A program made the position numbers and the translations under genes. The notes under the pieces are model-generated. The model ran no database searches. It was not told the origin of the DNA and saw only the letters and a list, made by a program, of their open reading frames with translations. A stretch of 7,511 nt of DNA from Chloroflexota bacterium (GTDB lineage: Bacteria; Chloroflexota; Anaerolineae; Aggregatilineales; Aggregatilineaceae): positions 1-7,511 of the forward strand of contig JACRBK010000047.1 in the NCBI GenBank assembly GCA_016234525.1, written 5' to 3'. Below, piece by piece: positions 1 to 4,472 of this stretch. Positions within the stretch are counted from its first letter, which is position 1, and every line of letters starts with the position of its first letter.

Positions 1-116
1 AATGCGCACACTACGATGACTGCCCCCGAATGCGCGGGGAGAATATTTGTTATGGCAAAAAAGTGCTGCTTCAACCCGCCGATTTGCCAGACCGACATAC
101 ATTGAATAAGGCATAA
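1..116 (+). CDS. C-terminal end of a Cys-containing protein, partial at the left edge
   Basis: A reading frame open from the window edge (codons in phase from base 3) ends with TAA at 114-116 and gives about 37 residues. Three cysteines are visible, in CAHYDDCP and, nine residues later, ENICYG, followed by a charged tail ending HTLNKA. The Cys spacing could bind a metal or Fe-S cluster, but three cysteines in a fragment do not prove it. The stop lies 16 bp before the start of the GAF gene, which has its own Shine-Dalgarno, so the two are probably cotranscribed. A second frame is also open from the edge to a TGA at 103-105, but its composition looks less protein-like. I do not recognise the family. 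The call rests on the open frame, its plausible composition and its position. Confidence 0.5.
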   Translation, partial: CAHYDDCPRMRGENICYGKKVLLQPADLPDRHTLNKA

Positions 117-132
117 TTCTTAGGAGAACAGA

Positions 133-645
133 ATGCACCCCAAAGTTAAGGCATCATTAGATCGTTTGTTAGCCATGACCGACGGCTCCCTCGGAGATTA
201 TAAAGACGCCATCACCGATGAGTTATGCGCCCTGACAGGCTCTCCCCTGTCCTACATCGCGGCGTTGGACCTCAACGAACAAACGCTGACCATGGTGGGC
301 TGGTCAAAAGGCGCGATGGCAAGCTGCCAGGCGACCGACCGCCCTATCGTTTACCCGCTGGAAGAAACCGGGTTGTGGGGCGACGCCGTGCGCGAGAGAA
401 AAGCGGTGATCACCAACGATTATCAAAACCTGAACAAGCCGACGAAAAAAGGGTATCCCAAGGGGCATGTGCATGTTTCCCGGCATATGAACCTGCCCGT
501 TTTTGAAGACGGTTATGCGGTGTTAGTAGTGGGCGTAGGCAATAAAGCCAGCGATTATACGCAGGAAGACGCCCGTTTGTTAGAAGAACTGATGGTCGAG
601 GTCTGGAAATTCTTTAAAGAGGTTCTCTGGCAGGCGACGTGGTAA
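133..645 (+). CDS. Stand-alone GAF-domain protein
   Basis: A 170-aa protein that is almost entirely one GAF domain, a small-molecule or redox sensing fold usually attached to histidine kinases or cyclases. Visible GAF signatures are GLWGDAVRERKAVITNDY (80-97), the GHVHVSRHMNLPVF segment (111-124) and VGVGNKASDY (133-142). These match the 'G-W...R..PVI.NDY / GHV...R...VPVF / VGVGNK' pattern of GAF domains found in bacterial sensor kinases. There is no transmembrane segment, kinase, HTH or other output domain, so it is cytosolic and must act through a partner. Cys32 and Cys65 are the only cysteines. The ATG is preceded by AGGAGA (122-127) with a 5-nt spacer, which supports this start. The partial Cys-containing gene 16 bp upstream is the likely operon partner. 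The ligand cannot be read from the sequence. The domain call is firm and the role is open. Confidence 0.88.
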   Translation: MHPKVKASLDRLLAMTDGSLGDYKDAITDELCALTGSPLSYIAALDLNEQTLTMVGWSKGAMASCQATDRPIVYPLEETGLWGDAVRERKAVITNDYQNLNKPTKKGYPKGHVHVSRHMNLPVFEDGYAVLVVGVGNKASDYTQEDARLLEELMVEVWKFFKEVLWQATW

Positions 646-650
646 AAATG

Positions 651-686
651 ATTGGGGCGCGGAGGATCAATCCTTCGCGCCCCGAT
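651..686 (-). terminator. Hairpin terminator between convergent genes
   Basis: A 13-bp stem (654-666 with 671-683, one G-U pair) closes a 4-nt TCAA loop, and A/T pairs extend it to 651-686. It lies between the stop of the GAF gene (645) and the stop of the STAS-like gene (697). Read on the minus strand it is followed by AATCATTTTT, a U-tract typical of intrinsic termination, so it should end the minus-strand cluster. On the plus strand only a mixed ATTCTAT follows, so termination of the GAF transcript is less certain, but the stem is strong enough to act in both directions. Confidence 0.8.
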
Positions 687-696
687 GACTATTCTA

Positions 697-1137
697 TCAG
701 GATCGTTGATCGGTTCGGGCGCGCTCACGCATCGCGGCGAGTGCTTCCTCAAGCGACAAATAAAAACCAACCGTCACCCTGTCATGATACAGGCGCTTCC
801 CAATAGACACGATCACATTCACCAGATCGAGGGTCAGCCGGCTCAGACCGACAATAGAGGAATAAGAAAAACGCTCGCTCAGCGGATCGGAAAGCATCCG
901 GCGCATCTCGCCCAACAAATTCACGCCGTCAAATTTTTCAGTCTGCGAAAAATAGAAGATAGACTCCACCTTTTCACCGTCGGCAAGCTGCGTAGTAACA
1001 ATTGCCCTGCCCGGCTCCATCGCCGCTCTCAAATCTTCGACTCGCCAGTGCAGGGCAAATGTATAGATGAAATACCGCTGATTTGTCCCCTCAAGCTGGC
1101 GAAATTCAGCTTGCACCAATTTTTCCTCTTCGCCCAT
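697..1137 (-). CDS. Small STAS/SpoIIAA-like protein (tentative)
   Basis: A 146-aa soluble protein. The frame could be extended to a TTG at 1221 (174 aa), but I place the start at the internal ATG (1135-1137). AAGGTGG lies 6 nt before it, the TTG has no convincing ribosome-binding site, and the extra 28 residues look like leader sequence. The layout suggests alternating strands and helices: YFIYTFALHWRVEDL (22-36), a long helix RRMLSDPLSERF (79-90), SSIVGLS (93-99), and a closing VGFYLSLEEALAAM (123-136). This resembles short Chloroflexota proteins with a STAS/SpoIIAA-like fold, which share an early '..Y.F...W...EL..A' and a late 'F..SLEEAL..L'. The family assignment is from memory and tentative. 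If correct, it would be a phosphorylatable or lipid-binding switch protein. It is last in the minus-strand cluster, 112 bp after the nitroreductase, and may have its own promoter. Confidence 0.6.
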   Translation of the reverse strand: MGEEEKLVQAEFRQLEGTNQRYFIYTFALHWRVEDLRAAMEPGRAIVTTQLADGEKVESIFYFSQTEKFDGVNLLGEMRRMLSDPLSERFSYSSIVGLSRLTLDLVNVIVSIGKRLYHDRVTVGFYLSLEEALAAMRERARTDQRS

Positions 1138-1143
1138 TGCAGC

Positions 1144-1150
1144 CCACCTT
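1144..1150 (-). promoter_or_regulatory. Ribosome-binding site that decides the STAS-like start
   Basis: Minus-strand AAGGTGG lies 6 nt before the ATG at 1135-1137. It is the only Shine-Dalgarno-like sequence near either candidate start and argues for the 146-aa form. A CATAAT hexamer slightly upstream (1154-1159) could be a -10 element, but no matching -35 was found. Confidence 0.55.
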
Positions 1151-1249
1151 AAGATTATGACCCTACCTTGCAGGTGATCATAATCAAAATCACCGTCGGG
1201 CCACCAATGTGCGCTAATCAATTTGACCCGGATCGAATAAGAACGGCGG

Positions 1250-1771
1250 CTACCACCGCTCCCATTTGATCACCTCGGTAAATTTGCGCCGACCGTTGGC
1301 ACGCGGCGGGCGGGCACTCGGATCAGCATCCGGATGGGGATAACCAAATGAGATCGCCCAGGGGACTTCCATATCATCAGGAATGCCCAACACACTTTGG
1401 GCGCGTTCTTGATCATAAATAGTCGCCATGCACGACGCGATCCCCAGTTCCCATGCCGCCAGGATCATATTCTGGCTGGCGCGGCCCAGGTCAAACGGCG
1501 TGGTGAGCGTCGGCGGCTGGTTGAGTTCGTCCACCACCAGCACCACCCCAAACGCCGCCCCGACCAGATGCCCACACCAGGGACCGCAGCCCCCTACTCC
1601 TCCGAGCTGTTCGCGCTCTGTCACCACAATAAAAGTCCAGGGTTGGCGGTTTTTGGCCGATCCCGACAGCCGCCCGGCATTGACAACCTGCTCGATGTGT
1701 TCGCGGCTGACGGGTTGATTGGAATATTGGCGTACCGAACGATTGCTTTTGATCGCCTCATAGACGTGCAT
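1250..1771 (-). CDS. Nitroreductase-family FMN-dependent oxidoreductase
   Basis: A 173-aa member of the nitroreductase superfamily, whose members are FMN flavoproteins, usually dimeric, that use NAD(P)H to reduce nitro compounds, quinones or flavins. Hallmarks are RSVRQY (11-16) for FMN phosphate contact, SGSAKNRQPW (36-45), the FDLGRASQNMILAAWELG helix (93-110), GIASCMATIY (110-119) and the closing RRKFTEVIKWERW (161-173). An ATG five codons upstream (1786) is in frame, but GGGAGG sits 7 nt before the ATG at 1771 and overlaps the upstream ATG region, so I choose 1771. It starts 18 bp after the stop of the nucleosidase-like gene, which strongly suggests one transcript. It has no transmembrane segment and is cytosolic. 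The middle is Gly/Cys-rich (GGVGGCGPWCG, 57-67). The substrate cannot be inferred: members of this superfamily include detoxifying enzymes, flavin-destroying enzymes and many orphans. Confidence 0.93.
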   Translation of the reverse strand: MHVYEAIKSNRSVRQYSNQPVSREHIEQVVNAGRLSGSAKNRQPWTFIVVTEREQLGGVGGCGPWCGHLVGAAFGVVLVVDELNQPPTLTTPFDLGRASQNMILAAWELGIASCMATIYDQERAQSVLGIPDDMEVPWAISFGYPHPDADPSARPPRANGRRKFTEVIKWERW

Positions 1772-1778
1772 CGTTCTC

Positions 1779-1784
1779 CCTCCC
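1779..1784 (-). promoter_or_regulatory. Ribosome-binding site that decides the nitroreductase start
   Basis: Minus-strand GGGAGG, within the purine run at 1775-1784, lies 7 nt before the ATG at 1769-1771. The alternative ATG at 1784-1786 overlaps this element and has only ACTTTTCC-type context reduced to a short AT-rich gap before it, so the downstream start is favoured. Confidence 0.7.
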
Positions 1785-1789
1785 ATACA

Positions 1790-3514
1790 TTACTTTTCAG
1801 CGGCAAGGCGTTGGAGTTCTTTGGTAAAAATTCGGCGCAAGGTGGCAATGGTCGTGGCATAGGTCGGTTCCGCCCCCTGATAACTCAGGCTGCCCGCGCC
1901 CAACGTGCGGCCCCGGCTGCGCGGGGTGTCACTGGCGTAGTGCAAAAAGCCGATGTCGAACGGCGCGATATACAGATTCACGATCTCGTTGACCGGGTGA
2001 CGCTGCGCCCGCACCATCTCATACACCGCCGAAAGATACGGCCCGGCTTCCATCTCCACCACCGAATACCCCTCGCGATAAAACACATCCATATACTGCA
2101 CGTTTTGCAAGAAGGTCCCTAACGCGCTGACGACTTTCTGATTATCCAACACACTCGTCAGCGTCAGGTAAGGAATCACATCGGAGGCCGTGAAGCAGTT
2201 GCCGAACAAATAGGAGTTTTCGCTGTGTTCGTCGTAGACCACATTGGCGATCATCACGTCGCCCACGCGGGCATTCAGCGTCGCCGCCTTGCCGATCACA
2301 TACAACCCCTGAATACGGTCGGCATACTGGCTGATCTTAGCCATCACGTGGTACGCCGCCATACCCAGCGGATAATCGATATTCACGATCACCGCGTCAC
2401 TTTCGGCCAGCCGCGCCATGTATTGCTCGTTGCCGCACAGAATCCGCAAATCCATGCTGGATGGATCAAGTTTGTTCAGCTCGATCACCTGCGCTTCGAT
2501 GTCGAATCCATGCAGGCTGGGAACGTGAATAATCCCTTTCTGACGGTGATCGTCGTGATGGCGAGCAGCGACAGCCGGCTGAGAGAGATACCGGCGCAGG
2601 GCGTAGTACAAGAAATTATTCTTGTTATTCAGTTCGTCGCGCACCCGCACATAATCGTATTCCGCCTTCAGACCGCGATCCCCTGCCCGCTCGACAAACT
2701 CCAAAATCGCGTCTTCTTCGCGCAGAGCAAAGCCGCTCAGCAGATTCGGGACAGCGTGAATGTTCGACGAAATGAAATAGACCGGGCGATCCTGAATGGA
2801 GACCGGATCGATCTGCTGGCGCACATTCGCCCACCAATCGGAAGTCGCGCGCTGATAGTTGATATACGTCCCGGCCAGCAGCCGAACCGAAAGGCGTTTG
2901 GTCCCTTTGGCGATCTTACGCAGGGTGGGAATCAAGTTTTTGCCCCACGCCTCTTGTAGGCGGCCCAGTTCATCTGCCGAAATGCCTAACACGCGCGAAA
3001 GATCGGCGGTGCGCGCCAGCGTAGTATCGGCGCTGTAAGCCGCCAGGCTGGCCTGCGCCGCAACCGTTTGCAGCAAATAGTGCAGTTTATTCCATTCGAT
3101 CTGGTACGTGACCAGCATCGGGATCAAGTCGTCAATATCCGAGCGGCTGGCGATATAGGTCGCCACCGTTCCTTCACCGTCATACATCACCCGGCGGCGG
3201 CGCGCCGGGGCCATGACCGGCTCCCAGTTTTCGACATCAGAATACCCATATTCGCGGAAAACGCGATCCGTCTGCCCCATCACCACCAGATCGACGTCCG
3301 CCATACACGGCGGCAGGCGCGGCACGACATAATTCAGCGCAAAAGCATCCGGCGTGGGTTGGCGCGCCCCGGCGTGCAAAGATGAATTCATCGCCAAATG
3401 GGTCTCGACCAACACATCCAAATGGACGGCATGGCTGGAGCGCAGCAGCGAATAATAGGTGCGAATATACAACGCGATTTCTTCACTGCCCGTCTTGGGC
3501 ATGGTCCGATCCAT
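1790..3514 (-). CDS. 574-aa protein with C-terminal nucleoside phosphorylase/nucleosidase-like domain
   Basis: I do not recognise the full-length family. Residues about 1-310 look mostly helical and soluble, with marked features RRRRVMYDGEGTVATY (105-120) and YQIEWNKLHYLL (137-148). From about residue 370 the sequence follows the nucleoside phosphorylase / MTA-SAH nucleosidase fold: AVIVNIDYPLGMAAYHVM (374-391), GLYVIGKAATLNARVGDVMI (403-422) like 'G.AG.L.....GDV.IA', VVEMEAG (485-491) like the ribose-binding 'VEMEG', and HYASDTP (525-531) like the loop carrying the catalytic Asp in 'ISD'. Glu489 and Asp529 are the predicted active-site residues, so the domain may be active. There is no signal peptide or transmembrane segment. 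AAAGGG lies 5 nt before the ATG at 3514; an in-frame ATG four codons later has no such site. It follows the TIR gene by 53 bp and precedes the nitroreductase by 18 bp, so an operon is likely. The fold assignment is inferred from motifs. Confidence 0.85.
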   Translation of the reverse strand: MDRTMPKTGSEEIALYIRTYYSLLRSSHAVHLDVLVETHLAMNSSLHAGARQPTPDAFALNYVVPRLPPCMADVDLVVMGQTDRVFREYGYSDVENWEPVMAPARRRRVMYDGEGTVATYIASRSDIDDLIPMLVTYQIEWNKLHYLLQTVAAQASLAAYSADTTLARTADLSRVLGISADELGRLQEAWGKNLIPTLRKIAKGTKRLSVRLLAGTYINYQRATSDWWANVRQQIDPVSIQDRPVYFISSNIHAVPNLLSGFALREEDAILEFVERAGDRGLKAEYDYVRVRDELNNKNNFLYYALRRYLSQPAVAARHHDDHRQKGIIHVPSLHGFDIEAQVIELNKLDPSSMDLRILCGNEQYMARLAESDAVIVNIDYPLGMAAYHVMAKISQYADRIQGLYVIGKAATLNARVGDVMIANVVYDEHSENSYLFGNCFTASDVIPYLTLTSVLDNQKVVSALGTFLQNVQYMDVFYREGYSVVEMEAGPYLSAVYEMVRAQRHPVNEIVNLYIAPFDIGFLHYASDTPRSRGRTLGAGSLSYQGAEPTYATTIATLRRIFTKELQRLAAEK

Positions 3515-3567
3515 AGGTTCCCTTTCTGTGATCCGTAGTAACGATTCCAGGTATTTTGTCCCTTATC

Positions 3568-4107
3568 CTACACCGGAATCACGCCAAAAGCGATCCCACC
3601 CACAATGCATACTGAAACCAGCAGCAGCCACCACACCACCCAAACCAGACGGCGGCGGCGGCGGTTGGGCAGATGCGGCGGGCGGCGTGGCCGGCGGCGC
3701 GGGAGAGGATCGGACGCGGTGAGCAGAGTGAGCGCCGAGGGCAGCAGCGAACGAAGCTGCTCAAAAGCCGGGGGATAATCGCCCGAAAAATCGGCGGCGG
3801 CGGCGTTCTGTAAATAACGCGGCAGTTCGCCTGCCGAACGCAGCAGCACTATCAGCGGCTTTTGCAGCCGGTTCGCCAAAATCCCTTCGTGGCGAATGCC
3901 GGTGCGCCGCCCATCCGCCGGAGAGAGGATCATCAACACCACGCCGCACGCGCGAATGGCGTGGCGTGTCTCGGCAGCCCACGACACTGTGCCGACATCA
4001 CTCACGGCGTCAACAAACACCGCATATCCCACCGCCTGGAGGTCTTCTACCAGGCGGTGAGCAAAAGCATAATCATCGTCAGGATAACTGATATAGACGT
4101 ACTGCAT
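3568..4107 (-). CDS. Tail-anchored TIR-domain protein
   Basis: A 179-aa protein with an N-terminal TIR domain and one C-terminal membrane helix. TIR signatures are VYISYPDDD (4-12), a BB-loop-like SDVGTVSW (36-43), W43..E46...AI...C54 leading to ILSP (60-63), and KPLIVLL (83-89). Glu74 stands nine residues before the KP, where NADase-type TIR domains carry their catalytic Glu, but the usual preceding 'S.W' is replaced by TGIRH. A proline/arginine-rich linker (136-153) is followed by a hydrophobic stretch (154-175) ending four residues from the C terminus. By the positive-inside rule the TIR domain is cytosolic and tail-anchored. No Shine-Dalgarno precedes the ATG and an in-frame TGA lies six codons upstream, so the start is constrained but may be poorly translated or leaderless. 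It is the first gene of the cluster. Bacterial TIR proteins act as NAD-cleaving enzymes, nucleotide sensors or scaffolds, and the sequence does not decide between these. Confidence 0.9.
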   Translation of the reverse strand: MQYVYISYPDDDYAFAHRLVEDLQAVGYAVFVDAVSDVGTVSWAAETRHAIRACGVVLMILSPADGRRTGIRHEGILANRLQKPLIVLLRSAGELPRYLQNAAAADFSGDYPPAFEQLRSLLPSALTLLTASDPLPRRRPRRPPHLPNRRRRRLVWVVWWLLLVSVCIVGGIAFGVIPV

Positions 4108-4197
4108 TATAGTTTCATTTCGTCAGGGATTCGGATAACGTGTTTTTTTAGAGGCAGCCTAATGAGTGTCGGTTTTAATACGGCCTCACCCCCTATT
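4108..4197 (-). other. Upstream region of the TIR cluster
   Basis: This is the first part of a 365-bp gene-free stretch (4108-4472). It should carry the promoter of the TIR-led cluster, but I see no convincing -35/-10 pair. A TATAAT hexamer overlaps the TIR start codon itself and lacks a -35, so it cannot be the promoter of the full gene. The stretch also contains a seven-base T run (4142-4148) with a short AGGC/GCCT hairpin beside it. The rest of the gene-free stretch is filled by palindromic repeats. Confidence 0.3.
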
Positions 4198-4292
4198 GGT
4201 CAGTCCAAGCAGCATTTGGAAATGTAGGGGCAGGGCTTGCCCTGCCCTGGGCGACGCAAGCATCGCCCCTACAAAATCAACGTGGACTGACC
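4198..4292. repeat. Nested palindromic element with two inner hairpins (MITE/REP-like)
   Basis: A 95-bp unit is bounded by a perfect 10-bp inverted repeat, GGTCAGTCCA (4198-4207) and TGGACTGACC (4283-4292). Inside it a second inverted repeat, TGTAGGGGC (4223-4231) and GCCCCTACA (4265-4273), encloses two adjacent hairpins. The first is GGGCAGGGC-TT-GCCCTGCCC (4228-4247, perfect). The second is GGGCGACGC-AA-GCATCGCCC (4249-4268, one mismatch). The nested symmetry and tiny loops resemble REP sequences or non-autonomous miniature elements. No coding capacity is present. It lies between the peptidase stop and the TIR start and could also impede read-through. Confidence 0.8.
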
Positions 4293-4296
4293 CCTA

Positions 4297-4454
4297 CCCC
4301 CTCTCCAACTGGGTTGGAGAGGGGACCGCAGCCGGGCGGTTTTGTATAGGGAAATGGCGCTGCTGCGCCCGGTTTTCCCCTCTCCACCAGCGCAGCGCAG
4401 TGGGGAGGGGATTAAGGGGTGGGGCTAGACGGCTGAGCAAGCCCGACCCCTACA
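4297..4454. repeat. Composite of tandem C/G-rich hairpins
   Basis: At least four palindromes lie side by side. A perfect 12-bp stem, CCCCTCTCCAAC with GTTGGAGAGGGG (4298-4309/4313-4324), has a 3-nt loop. CCGGGCG pairs with CGCCCGG (4332-4338/4366-4372). CCCCTCTCCAC pairs with GTGGGGAGGGG (4377-4387/4400-4410, one wobble). AGGGGTGGGGCT pairs with AGCCCGACCCCT (4415-4426/4440-4451, one mismatch). The first and third stems share the CCCCTCTCCA arm. The element is bracketed by direct copies of GACCCCTAC (4289-4297 and 4445-4453). It ends 19 bp from the peptidase stop codon, so on the minus strand it could act as a transcript 3' end structure, although no U-tract follows. Confidence 0.75.
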
Positions 4455-4472
4455 GCGTCTAGAGAATCGTAG

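Noticed and set aside
652..1152. Plus-strand 166-aa open frame opposite the STAS-like gene
   Set aside because: Its composition is rich in His, Arg and Gln as expected for an antisense shadow, it has no ribosome-binding site, and it starts inside the terminator hairpin.
1397..2122. Plus-strand 241-aa open frame
   Set aside because: It runs antisense across the nitroreductase and the nucleosidase-like gene, both clearly real, and has shadow-like His/Arg-rich composition and no domain.
2225..2959. Plus-strand 244-aa open frame
   Set aside because: Antisense to the 574-aa gene, with His/Arg/Gln-rich composition and no recognisable motif.
3645..3715. GGC/CGG-rich run in the TIR gene as a separate repeat element
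   Set aside because: It is the coding sequence for the Arg/Pro-rich linker and keeps the frame, so it is better described as low-complexity protein sequence.
1250..4107. Calling the TIR cluster an established antiphage system
   Set aside because: No known defence architecture (Thoeris ThsA, CBASS cyclase, STAND ATPase or Argonaute) is visible nearby, so only a hypothesis is justified.
4105..4110. TATAAT hexamer at the TIR start codon as a promoter
   Set aside because: It overlaps the ATG, would start transcription inside the gene, and has no -35 hexamer at the proper distance.
4198..4454. Clustered repeats as a CRISPR array
   Set aside because: The units are palindromes of different lengths without equal direct repeats or unique spacers, and no cas gene is present.
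4166..4462. Plus-strand 98-aa open frame in the repeat region
   Set aside because: It lies within the palindromic repeats and is explained by their base composition; it has no ribosome-binding site.
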